A DNA stretch of 64,000 nt from Endotrypanum monterogeii (Eukaryota; Euglenozoa; Kinetoplastea; Trypanosomatida; Trypanosomatidae). The DNA is taken from contig CM007339.1 in assembly GCA_000333855.2 (NCBI GenBank), forward strand, positions 261,741 through 325,740. Direction: 5' to 3'. Under the pieces are notes generated by a model that did no database searches, was not told where the DNA came from, and saw only the letters and a list, made by a program, of their open reading frames with translations. A program made the position numbers and the translations under genes. Positions 30,808 through 42,409 of this stretch are shown here, in pieces; the first letter of the stretch is position 1, and the number at the start of each line of letters is the position of its first letter.

Positions 30808-32404
30808 GTCTGGTGGCCGAAAACAGGGGAATGTGTATCTCGATAAGGCGCGTGTGTGTGGGGGGGGGTCACGAGGAAAATTGTTTGTTGTCTCGCTCAC
30901 TCACATCCGTTTTTTATTTTCTACCTTCCACAATGGGGGGGGGGAAAAAGCGTTTACCACTCGCTTGCCTTCCGAGGGCTCCTGTGGACGAGTGATGAGA
31001 ACACTAGGTTCTTGTCTTCACCGAAGGGGTCCGAGGTGTCGATATAGAACAAGCAACAGGCCCCGCCTTACATTGCCAGCTGACTCTTCTCGTCTTTCCT
31101 CCGCCCCCCCCCCGGCTCGTATCGGACACCTCCCCCCTTTTTTTCCGGTACACACACAACTGTTTTTTTTTTTCCATGATCTATAAGCATCTGCTCACCG
31201 GCGAAGGACGACAGTGCGACAGATAGGAATGATCGAGCAACGCCATACGCACCACGACTGGGAACCTCGCTTTGAATATTCAAAAATCTTCGCAGTGTCT
31301 AGTTCAATAGAGAAGGGGTGAAGGAGATGAGAAGACCCTGACTTAGAAAATTCTGTGCAGCGTACACCTCACACCCGAAGAAAAGTGAGATCACAAGCAT
31401 GGGTAATACATATTTCACCCACATCCCTTCTCCCTGAAGAGGGTTCGCGGCTGGCGTGTTTTCAAGCACTTAGCTCGTCCTCAACAAGACGCGTGTGTTT
31501 GAGTTTGTGGATGTCCCCCCTCCCCTCCTCCTCCTCCTCCTCCTCCTTTCTCTTTTTTTTTCCCCTTTCCTTCCCGTTACTGTGTGCTGTGTTGAGTGGT
31601 TGTTGCGTGTCGCCCAATCCGGTTTTTCTCAGCCACTTTTTTTTCGTTTGAACCACCCTTATGTTCTTGTTTGCATATATATGTTTTGTTGTCTGCACTT
31701 GTGATCTTGTTTCTCTATCACCTTGTCTTCTTTATCTCGCTCTCATTTTTTGTGCGCGCATGTGTGTGTGTGTGTGTCTGCGTTCGCCTCAATGTCGCTT
31801 GTTTAGTCTTTACCCCCAACAGTATTTCTTCTTTTGAGCGTGCTCCCCGTCCAGTACACGTAACTGTCGTACTTCTTGTTCCACTTGTCATCATCATTTA
31901 CATCTTTGCTCTTCTCACTTGTGTGTGTGTTTGTTTTTTTTTTTTTTTGCGCCTCTTGATGGTATTAGCAAAAAGAGGAAATGAAAACAAGGTCACGCTT
32001 GCTTTGTTGCCATGTCGATGCCGATATCGATCTTCTCACTTTTTCTTGATATACCCGGTTTGCTGCCACAACATTTATAACCTTCCCCACGAACATCTAT
32101 ATATATATATATATATGAAACTCGTTCACTGCGATTTTACATATGCCCAGATAACACACCCGCACACACACATCCCCCTCCCTCCCTCCCTCCCCTCCCC
32201 TCCCTCCCTTCATCTTAGAGGAAAGCGATATACCTATATGTACCTATATGTACTCTATATATATATATAAAGAAGCCTAAGCATTTTACTGCGATGGTCT
32301 CTACGAAAACAGAGAAGGTGAGTTGCGCACCTTTCCGTTAGTTGACGCAGAGACTGGCCACGTGCTCTTTCTGTGGATAGTTGTGGTGGTGGTGGTGTTA
32401 TTTT

Positions 32405-32441
<37 letters not shown>

Positions 32442-34661
32442 TCTCGCATGTGCTTGTCCCCCACTCCTCTCCTCTAAAACCAGGTAAAGCTCTCCTCTCT
32501 TGTTCCTTTATGAATGTTGTAGGAAGGGAGATTTTCTGTGCCTCGACTCGAACGCAGTCCCTAACACCACCCAACCACTCCTCAGCCCTCCCTCCCCTCC
32601 CTGCCCCCCCCCCCATTCCGTCCCTCTTCTCTGTGTCCTCGCTCCGGTTGTACATGCAGTTTCTTCAGATCCCCCCCCTCCTCCCTCCTCCTCCTCGTTC
32701 TTTCACACGCCCTCGCCACTGCCCAACAACCTGAGGTGGTCACCGACTCCACGTACCCCCCCCCTGATGTAGGGGGAAAGGACACAGACATACATATTCC
32801 TCTTCTCCATGCACGCGACCTATATGACGTGAGCGTCGCGGACGGATCACCAACACACCTCCGCTGTTACTCGGGGACCGGCATAATGGGAGGGACTGCG
32901 AATCGAAATGTGGTACCAGCTTGGAGGGTGGCGAGTCTCCTAGACACCGGGGTTCTGTTCCTGGTAGCTTAGCGAACGTGAAGCAGCGCGTGCTCAGTGC
33001 TGCACGGGCAGACGCGATGGAGCCGTTGGTGGTGGTGGTGGAGGGGGGGGAGGAGAGAGAGGAGGGCATGAAGAGCCGAGCGTAGTGGTGCACGGCCAAC
33101 TCGGCTCACACTCACTCACAGAAGCGCAGCTGAAAAAAAAAAAAGCACCCAAAAGGGCAGCTAACGAAAATTGAGGATCGTTTTTTGTTTTCTCAAAACA
33201 AAAAAAATTTGTTCGAAGTACCGATTGCTGTTAGACCTTCATCCTTTTTTTTTTGACGTTTTTTTTTTCCGTTTAACATTTCCCTTTCTTCTGTGAAGTA
33301 GAAGTGAAATGATATCGAACCCAACAGTGAACAGCTTAGGATTGGAAAGAAAGATGCCTCCTTTGTTTTTTCGTTGATGTCGGTGTCTTTGTTGTCGCTG
33401 GTGTCCGTGTTGTTTGTATGTGTGTGTCTGTGTGTGTGTGTATGTGGGTGGGTGTGATGGCAAACCTGCAAAACGTGAATCTTCTCCTGTTGATGCGTAC
33501 GTGAGGCTAGGAGACGCATCACCACCACAACTAGCACCATAACAGGTGCTCAGCTACAAGCCAAAGCAATAACAACAGGCGGAATATATATAGGCAAGAG
33601 TTATAGATCAAGTGTTAAACAGATCCTGTGCAAAGATGCAAATTTCATAAAAAACGGCGACCATTGTCTCAGTCGCTTCGCCTGCAGCTTTTTTTTTTTG
33701 CGGCGGAGAGTTTTTTTTTTCGATAGCTGTACTCAAGATGCTTATGTGGGTGTGAGTACGCGATACTCGTGGATGAGGTCACTCAACACAGACGCACATA
33801 CATATCAGGCACGTAGACAGACTACATGTAACAGCACAATGCACATTACATCCCCCACTCCCGGTGCACCATCCAATGGGATCTCTTTTTGTGGGCGAAG
33901 GGGGGGAGGAAGCTGACTCGTATGACGGTGATTTGCTCTATTTATTGTATTCTCGACTCCATAATTTCTTCGCTGATTTCTTTCCCCCCCCCCCCACGGC
34001 AACCACAGATTGACTGTGACACCAACACGCAACCACAAAATTGATGAATAAAAAAAGAAATCTAGTGTAAAACCCTCTTTCCATACAGTTACAACTACCA
34101 CAGGACAACACGAGTAGCGCTCATCCTTATCGCTTACAGATAAACGCCGACCGGAAGGGGTCTGACGTACACTATTGCGCTGCAGTGCCCTTTTTCGCTT
34201 TTGTTTCTTCGTGTCAGAGCAAGTATATTTCCTCTTATACGCACTTGGCATCTATCGGCCTCTAGCCCCCACCCCCTTCGGCGTGCTCTCTTACCTATAT
34301 ATACATAAATATATAAACGTTTTGCTCCGCACGCGCTGCACTGCTCCTTTTTCTCTTCCCCTTTTTTTTATTATATTTCAATCATCCCAACGCCACTCAT
34401 TCACTCACAACCGCATCACAGCAAAAAAAAAAAGAAAAAAGTAGCATAGCTGTGTGCCTGAGTGGTGTGTGTGTGTGTGTGTGTGTGTGTCCCTGATAAA
34501 AGCCTTCTTTTTTCTCACTTTCCTTGTGGATTAGTGGACTAGGTAGCAATTCCCCTACCCACCTACCCACCCCTGTCCTTCTCCCTCCGTCTGCGTGCCA
34601 GCTTTGCTTTTTTTTTTCCAGATTTTCCCTCGTCGACTTTTGGACTCAACACTAAAAAATT

Positions 34662-34704
<43 letters not shown>

Positions 34705-35360
34705 TTTCTGGTGTTTTTTTTTTGTCTGCGTGTGTGTGGATGTGTGAACGCGTTCTCCCCTTTTCTTCGTGCTGTTGTTCTTCATACATATTTATCCCCA
34801 ATGTTCTGCACCTCACCAACGTTGAAGCATTTTGATCATTCTTTTCTCTCTCTGCACTCGCACGCACACCCTCATACATACAGTGAACACGTGTGCGGGC
34901 GGATGTGATCATTGTAGCCCACCGTTTTTTTTTTTGTGCTTTTCTTCCCGCGATCCTTACCTCGAGCCCACCCATAAATTTGCCTTTGAAAATATCTCAC
35001 CATCTCTTTTTATTTTTCCCTGTCACCTAGTGTGAGTGTCTCTGTCTTTCTGTGTCTTATCAATACTGCGTGGATGGGAGTGTCTAGCGTGTAGGTGACA
35101 TATTTTTTTCACTGAAACCAACCAGGCATTTTCCAGTTTGGATAGCAGTGTTTTCGTTCATACATCTGTACACACACGCACACACACACACACTTGATCA
35201 ATCTTTCTCCTGAAGAGAGAGGAAGAAAGCTGAGCAAAGAGTGGGAAAATCGGCTCAGCACGAATTTAGAAGTATAAACCACGTAGACGACGTACTCGTA
35301 CGCCATCCTCCCCCTCAGACCACTTTTCCTTGATCGAACGGAAGAAAGGTAGAAGCAAAA
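30808..35360. other. Long intergenic region (4.5 kb) with inverted-repeat arm
   Basis: No supported gene. It contains C/T-rich tracts, (TA)n at about 32098-32117, 32410-32438 and 34663-34700, (GT)n at 34467-34490, the right arm of the inverted repeat (32662-33123) and many poly-T runs. The longest frame (31596-32270) is hydrophobic low-complexity from T-rich DNA and starts with GTG. Upstream of kinesin B, CCTCCCCCTCAG ending at 35318 is a good acceptor that would leave a 42-base 5' UTR. Confidence 0.6.
32662..33123 (-). repeat. Right arm of the long inverted repeat
   Basis: The reverse complement of this stretch matches 25030-25506 at high identity over its length. The match ends near ATCTGAAGA on one side and near GTGAGCCGAGTTGG on the other. 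The two arms enclose about 7.2 kb including kinesin copy A. There is no poly-A tail or obvious target-site duplication at either end by eye. Confidence 0.8.
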
Positions 35361-38300
35361 ATGTTGTCTCCTCTATCGGCTCGTAGCGCCTCGCGGCACA
35401 CCAGCTTCTCTGGGTCGTCGGCCCGCCGTGCTAGCTTCTCATCTCGCACTGTCCATCCCGCTGGCTTGTCCGTTCCTCGAAGCCACCGGAGCGACTCTGT
35501 TAGTGCCACACCGACGCGGTACCGTCGGGAGGTATCGATCAGTGCTCGTCGTCGGCGCAGTGAGTTCTTCGACTCTCCAGGAGCCTCCAAGGCTAATGCT
35601 ATGAAGGTGTATGTCCGTGTGCGCCCCTTCAGCGAGCGCGAAATCGCGCAGAAGATGGGGACGCATAGCACCGTGCGCATCGACGCCGAGAATCCCAGCG
35701 TTGTCACCGTCCTCGAGCCCGCCCGCGGGTTTCGTCCTCTGTCCACCCACATATTCAATCGATGCTTCTGGTCTGTTCTCCAAACAACAAAAGACGGCGA
35801 TCATTGCGAACAGTCTGATATTCGTGAAGGTGTAGACACATTTCTCAACGGCGGTATGAACTCCGCCCGTCGCCCTCGCACACAGTCAAATCTGAGCGCT
35901 ACACAGGTGCCCCTGTCTGCTCGTCGTGTAGGTCGAACTGTGACCGGTGGCGAAACGGATGGGATGGACGTGAGTGGCGAGATACCTGCATACGACGGCG
36001 CTGGCTCGGCGCCGGTCATGGTGGACGCCAATGTGAGCCACCCGCCGTATGCGGGACAAGAGCAGGTGTACACGCACGTCGGCAAGCCGATTGTGAGCAA
36101 CACGCTCGACGGGTACAACGGGTGTGTGTTTGCGTACGGGCAGACCGGCAGCGGCAAGACCTTCACGATGATGGGCTACGCGCCGAGCAGGAGCGAGATT
36201 CAGGCCCGCAAAGGGTCCTTTGCCGGCGCGGTGAATGACGGCGTAGGTACGCCTGCCGAAGGGTCCGACGAGCTGTTCGGGAGTGACGACGGCGACGACG
36301 TGGTGGACAAGAGAGGGCTGGACCCAAATGAGCTGCAGGGCATCATCCCGCGCGCGTGCGCGGACCTGTTCGAGGGTCTCCGCGCAAAGCGCGCCAAGGA
36401 CTCCGACTTCACGTACCGCGTGGAGTTGTCCTACTACGAGATATACAACGAGAAAGTGTTTGACCTGATCCGGCCGCAGCGCAACACGGACCTGAAGATC
36501 CGCAACACGCCGAGTTCCGGTCCGTTTATCGAAGGCCTGACATGGAAAATGGTGTCCAAGGAGGAGGACGTCGCCAGCGTGATTCGCAAGGGCATGCAGG
36601 AGCGCCACACGGCCGCGACGAAGTTCAACGACCGCAGCAGCCGGAGCCACGCCATCCTGACCTTCAACATTGTGCAGCTGTCGATGNNNNNNNNNNAGCC
36701 GGAGCCACGCCATCCTGACCTTCAACATTGTGCAGCTGTCGATGGACGACTCCGACAACGCGTTCCAGATGCGCAGCAAGCTGAACCTCGTGGACCTTGC
36801 GGGGTCTGAGCGCACCGGGGCTGCTGGAGCCGAGGGCGACGAGTTCCACGACGGCGTGAAGATCAACCAGTCCCTGACAGTGCTGGGGCGCGTCATCGAC
36901 CGTCTTGCAGACCTCTCGCAGAGCAAGGGAGGGGGTGTCCTCAACGTCCCCTATCGCGACTCCAACCTGACGTGGGTGCTGAGCGACTCGATTGGTGGCA
37001 ATAGCCAGACCTCCATGATTGCCACCATATCGCCCCACGCACTCAACTACGAAGAAATGCGGCAAACCATTCGGTACGCCTCCCGGGCGAAGAACATTAT
37101 TAATTGGGTAAAGAAGAATGAGGATCCACAGGTGGTAATGATTCGAGGACTCCACGAGCAGATTGCGGACCTGCAGCTGCGGCTGAAGGAGGCGGGCGGC
37201 AGCAACTACACGAACGAGTACGTGCGAGGGATCGAGAAGAAGCTGTCCATTGTGGAGAAGAAATACGATGACCAGGAACGCGTGATCGCGAGTCTGCGTG
37301 CGCAGATGGAGTTCGCTGGCATCGCTGACTCGACGATCGAGGAAGGCTTTCTAGATTCCGCCACGCGTACCAAAGAAATTCAGGAGCGCTCCAAGGCAGA
37401 GGAGCACCTGCGCAAGAATCTCGAAAAGGCGCAGATGACCATTGCCGAATTGAAAGCGGAGCTCGAGCACGCGACTGCCGCGTCAGAGCAGGGGCATCTC
37501 CGAGAAAAGAAGAAGGCTCAGAGGCAAGAGGCAAAATCTCGCGTCCTCAAGGCTGCTGTGGCGCACTACCACACTCTGTACTCGGAGCTGAACCCGATAG
37601 ATAATGTGATGCAACTAGTGAAAAGCAAGGAGGCCTTAATGCAGCGGTCATGGGCAAAGATCCTCAGCACCTCCCGCACCAAATGGGCAGCGGTTGTAGA
37701 GAAAAAATCCCGAGAACACGAGAAGGAGCTGTGCGAGATGAAGCAGCAGCACGAACAAGCACTGGAGACGAGAGAAGATGAGTTTCGTGGGCAGATGAGA
37801 CGTACTGTCAATGAGGCTGCCGCTCACCAGGAGCAGATCTTCATCCGGCACCGGGACGCTATCGCGGAACTCGAAGGGCGCATGCAACGCACTCAAGAGA
37901 TGAACGAGTTGGAGCGCACACGCAGCGAAGAGGAGAAGGAAAAGATCAAGCAGCGCGCTCAGCAGGCTCAGGAACTATTGCGAGATGAGTATCAAAGGGA
38001 GATTGAGCGGCTGCGCACCCGAATCGAGAACGATATTGGGCTACGTCACAAGTCCAGTGACGCCGTGCGCCACGTTGAAGAGATGCACAAGCGAGAGATG
38101 GCACGCATTAATGATGAGATGGAGCTGCTGAAGCGCACAAAGGACAGCGACTGCGCTCGCCTCCAGAACCAGCTGGAGAACGAGGGTCTACGTCGGGTAT
38201 CTGAGCTCATGGAAAAAGACCGCCAGATGAGAATGCTGCGTAACGAGCTGGATGACGTGAAGCGATCGCTAGACAAGCTCAACGAGGAGAAGGTGACCAT

Positions 38301-38721
38301 GGAGAATGAGTACCAGAACCAAATTCGAGAGCTGATAATGCAGCAGGAGCAACACCTTTCCCTGAGTAATGCTGTGGTCGACGACTGGCAGAGCAAATCA
38401 AGTGAGCACGAAACAAATCTCTACAAACTTCGTGTTTTTGTGCAAGACAAGGACCTCATGAGCACCCGACAAAAAATCAAAGAGATGACCTTCATGGAGC
38501 GCGAAAACTTTGATCAAAAGATTCAGGAGCTGGACGAGAAGGAGCGTTTGCAGGCAGCACGCATTGGACAGATTATATCCAAGGCCCGCCGCGCGTATGA
38601 CGAACAAAACCGCAGCTTGAAGCGATTCGAGCGGGATATTAAGGAAAGGATTGGTCGTGCGAAGGCAATCGATGATGGTCATGACGCCTCCCTTCTATCG
38701 AACGGTATCCCCTCGTCATAG
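35361..38721 (+). CDS. Kinesin motor protein, copy B (split by an assembly gap)
   Basis: As given, the gene is interrupted by 10 N (36687-36696). The 48 bases before the gap (36639-36686) are repeated exactly after it (36697-36744). Removing N plus one copy takes out 58 bases and restores a single frame of 1100 codons plus stop. The conversion block shared with copy A then has the same 1025-base length in both, so I read the gene as intact. Domain order follows copy A: Ser/Arg-rich basic N-terminus (1-80), motor with P-loop GQTGSGKT, switch I NDRSSRSH and switch II DLAGSE, enlarged acidic loop 5, neck RYASRAKNIINWVKKNEDP, long coiled coil and a short basic tail. Neck and tail differ clearly from copy A, suggesting different mechanics or cargo. 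Exact family and cargo are unknown. Confidence 0.88.
35988..37070 (+). repeat. Conversion tract, copy B (motor core)
   Basis: This is the counterpart of 28018-29042: identical except for two bases once the 58-base artefact is removed. Identity begins within GCATACGACGGCG and stops abruptly at CGGCAAACCAT, where copy B continues into a neck-linker sequence unrelated at DNA level to that of copy A. Confidence 0.93.
36687..36696. other. 10-N assembly gap with flanking 48-bp duplication
   Basis: Ten N are bordered by two exact copies of the same 48 bases (36639-36686 and 36697-36744). This is typical of two contigs that overlap in reality but were joined as a scaffold with a minimum-length gap. 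It is not a biological duplication or a pseudogene mutation. Confidence 0.93.
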
Positions 38722-41345
38722 GTCGGGTTGGTGATCCGTGACGGAAGCCACAACCTTAGAGGCGTACTGCTCAATCTCTTCATTTTCTTTCTGCTCTACC
38801 CTCTCGACGGCGCAAAGTTCTGCAGGTCCCTTTATTGGGACGACAGCTCGTGCTCGGGTCGATTAATCCTCATCCTTGACAGCTAATGTGCTCTTCACCT
38901 GACCCCACTCCAGTGCAATGCGGTGCTCGCACACCGGATCGGTGGTACCTGAATGCATTTTGTTTCCCTTTGATTACGTGTCCCAATTGCGGAATGGATG
39001 TGAGGATCGTCCCTGTTGCTCACATCGATCATATGTTTTTTTTTTTTGTTATGCCTATGTGTCTGTGTGTGTATACCTTTTACATATTCGAACATCACTG
39101 GCGCGTATCTTCAGTTTGTTACATTCACACAGCGGCTGCAATATCACCAAGAGTGCCTCACGTGGTATCGGCCTTGTGCCATCGTACTGCTCAAGTGCGC
39201 TGGCATCCCGCGTTCCCTCTCCATTGCACTCAACGACCTACCGCCCACGTATGTCTTGTGATGTTGCTTCGTCCGAATTAGCCTCGGAGAGGACACGATA
39301 CGCATGGCTGCTAGACTTCATGACAATGACGTCCCACTGCCTGGTAGGTAACGAAGCTGCACACACAATGTGCATACACACCCACAATCCTCAATCCAGG
39401 GAACCTCCTCCCCCCTCCCCCTTCCCAAACTGTTTTTCAGACGCATCACTCCACAACCCTCCCCCGCCTTCCCTTCTCGCCGCCACAAGCATGAGGGTTA
39501 AATGCAACACACAACTCTGAGGGCCCCTGAGATCGACATCAACTCCTCATGTTTCGCAGCACGTGTGAAGGGTTCCTCCGCAGGAATCCCCTCCTCTCCC
39601 CAAGAAACCTCAAAAAATATATATATGGAAGTGGAGGTGAGGGACAACGAGCGACGTGCACACGGCGCTTTGTTTTTTTTTCTATAGCGCTCCAAAGATC
39701 TGTGCTCGCATCCCAGTAAGCCACGTAGCGGTTTGGCGAGCAAGCACGTGGCTGCGAAAAGAAAAGCAAAGAAACCGACACTGATCAACTCTACAGAGTG
39801 CTCTGGTGGGGAATCCATAAAAAATGGGGAGAGAAGAGAAGAGAAGAGGAGAGGGCTGGGTGCGGTGTGCGTGCGCATTCGACCTACGCCAAGCTCTCGC
39901 GTCGACTACGAAGGTAAGATGGGGTACCACAGAGCATACACTATGGAGGGTAATAACCCGACGCAACTGAAGGAAAGGAGTCGTATGTCAACCAGGTTCA
40001 CACTCTTGGAAGGCTATGTGTCTTGCAGCTGGGCAGCCTCGTTCTGGCTCTCCTCTCAGACGCAGGCAACCCCGCCTCTCTTCCACTCACACAGACAACA
40101 CGTTACGGTACCTGGACGCCCAGCACCACCTCTTCCCTGCCATCAAACCGTACTCTGAACGCACTATGAGTGGTTAAAAGAATTGGAGAAAAATCAGAGA
40201 ATTTTTCGCTTTTCATATCGCGCAGCAAAGCACGCTCGAAAAATGTATTCGGGAAGGCGAAGAACCACGGCAACGCGTGGCTCGATTATGTGGCGAGCGT
40301 CCTTTGGGCTTCAGGTGTCGAAGACTCGTACTACAGTTGAGCAAAAAGTCGCTACGCTGGGGTTTTGTTTGAACCTGTGTCGGTCTGTGGCGTGGTTTGT
40401 CATTAAAAGGGGGAAAGAAGGAGTGTTTACAATTTGACAAAGATGTCTCTGTATGTATGCACGTTGATAGCTTCTCACGTGTGGTTCTGTGTGCTTTTGA
40501 GTAGCCTCACCACTTCTCTAGTTGGTTGATCTCCCTACACATGGACGCGTGCGTCACTGATGAGTTAGCCGTATGTGTGTGTGTGTGTCTTTCGACACCA
40601 TCCTCCCTGACCCATCTCCTTTTCTACAATATATATATATATATATATTTGATTGTACCCAGCCTACCACGGACCTTTTTTTTTTGTTGTTGTTGACATT
40701 TCTGCACTGCCGAACGATCTGCAAGCATCACGGCCGCTTTCACATTTACCTGCTCTTCTTCTATCTCGTTCACACAGGCGTGGCGTCCAAACATGTTTAC
40801 GGGATATCGAGCCCAACGAGATCAATCTTCCCCCTCCCCTCTCCGCTTGTGGCTGCTTATAATATCATACCCTCTTGTACTGCGGATCTCCCTGGGATAA
40901 TCACCTGCTGCGTATCAGCAATGTCCCCAACGCCCCTCTCGTCCTTCCCTCGAGTGGACACGCTTTTTTTCACTTTCTTAATGAAGCGGGGGGAAAAAAG
41001 GAAAAACAGGTCGCGGAGTTGAAGGATATTCCTCTATGAATTAAATGTCTTCACTAGACTTCGACGCATATGCGCTACGACGAGTTACACCGCTGTGATT
41101 GCACTCACACGTACCTCTCTCTGTCTCTGTATTTATGTGGTGAGGACAGAACTGCTCCTATATTAGCACACGAGCGACCACTCTAGCCGGAACTTGTAGA
41201 AAGAAAGAAAAAAGCGACCCTCCTGATCGCTGTAACGTTTCCGTACGTCTTCGAGTACACCGTATTATTCAATTAATCTGCCCCCTCCTCCTCTTTGTGT
41301 TTGTGGTGGTTCCTCTAACCACTCTTTGTCATGGGCCTTCTCTTC

Positions 41346-41382
<37 letters not shown>

Positions 41383-42409
41383 CCATCTCAAACTTTTGCT
41401 CTCGAATTTCTCTTCCTGTGTACACCCCCTCGTGTCTTTATTCACAAAGGACGTGCCTAGTATATACACCTACACAATAAAGAGAGGGTCAACGAATACA
41501 CGCACTCTGCAGGTTTCCATCTTTTTTTTTTGCAGGCAGTAGGTCTGAAGAACCGTAACACGATAGAGGTGCACATCCACGGCTCACCTCATAAAAGTCG
41601 GCTGTGATATATGCCAGATCCTCATTGCTTTTCGATCTGTCACCAGCCCACTTTACATCTCGCAAAGAAATCGTCTTTCTAGGTTTGGGGGTCTCGCATC
41701 TTCTTGCTTCGCAGGCGTCTAAAGGCGTTCTAGACGTCCTGTTACCAATATTTCTTTTTCGCTTGATTTTTTATTCGGAGCTGTATCGATTGCCCGACCC
41801 CTCACTTCCACCTACATACCTACCCATTGGGCCGCCTATGAACTGCTGAGTGCGTCTCCTCTGCTCACCTCTGCACTACAACCTCTCATTAAGCGTGTCC
41901 CACCCCGACCCCACCTCACCTCACCACTTCTGCATACAAGATATATTCTCCCTTTTTCCACACAGTGATCTCAGCGCCTTCTTAAATTATTAGTATCATC
42001 ATTTTTTTTTCTCCCCTCTGAGTCTGTGTTTGTTTTGATCGGTAACTTCCCCCCCCCCTCTCATCTCCTCTCCTCTCCTCTCCTCCACATCACATATGTC
42101 ACGGTCTTGAACGCCGTGTGTACACTTTCTTCCCTTTTAGAGTCATCATCTTCATTTTTTATTTTCTATGACTATTGTTGTTCATTTTTTTTTTGTTCTT
42201 GAAAAGACGAAAGGAGACATCTTCACGGGCACTTTTTTTTTTTTCCACCGTTGTGGACCCCCCTAGGCCCCTCGTGTATAATTTCCCTTTCCCCTATTTA
42301 TAGTTCCACACACACCCACGCGCACACACAGAGACATATATATATATATATATAATTTCCTTCTTCTCTGATTGTGTATCTGGGGGAAATAACTAAGTGT
42401 CAAGTCAAC
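38722..42409. other. Long intergenic region (3.7 kb)
   Basis: No supported gene. Frames of up to 200 codons here are GTG-started or compositionally odd. It contains (TA)n at about 40628-40649, (CA)n at 41346-41380 and a (TA)n at 42337-42354. Several C/T tracts near the third kinesin end in AG: one at 42139-42140 (CCCTTTTAG) and one at 42302-42303 (TTTATAG). The latter would give a 5' UTR of about 107 bases. Confidence 0.6.

Noticed and set aside
31596..32270. 224-codon hydrophobic frame after kinesin A
   Set aside because: It starts with GTG and encodes Phe/Leu/Cys/Val runs from T-rich and (GT)n DNA.
36670..38721. Second half of kinesin B as a separate headless gene
   Set aside because: The break is an assembly gap with a duplicated 48-bp overlap; the two halves join in frame once the overlap is collapsed.
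39733..40158. 141-codon basic frame in the spacer before kinesin C
   Set aside because: No domain, unremarkable codon use, and it overlaps other equally long frames on the opposite strand.
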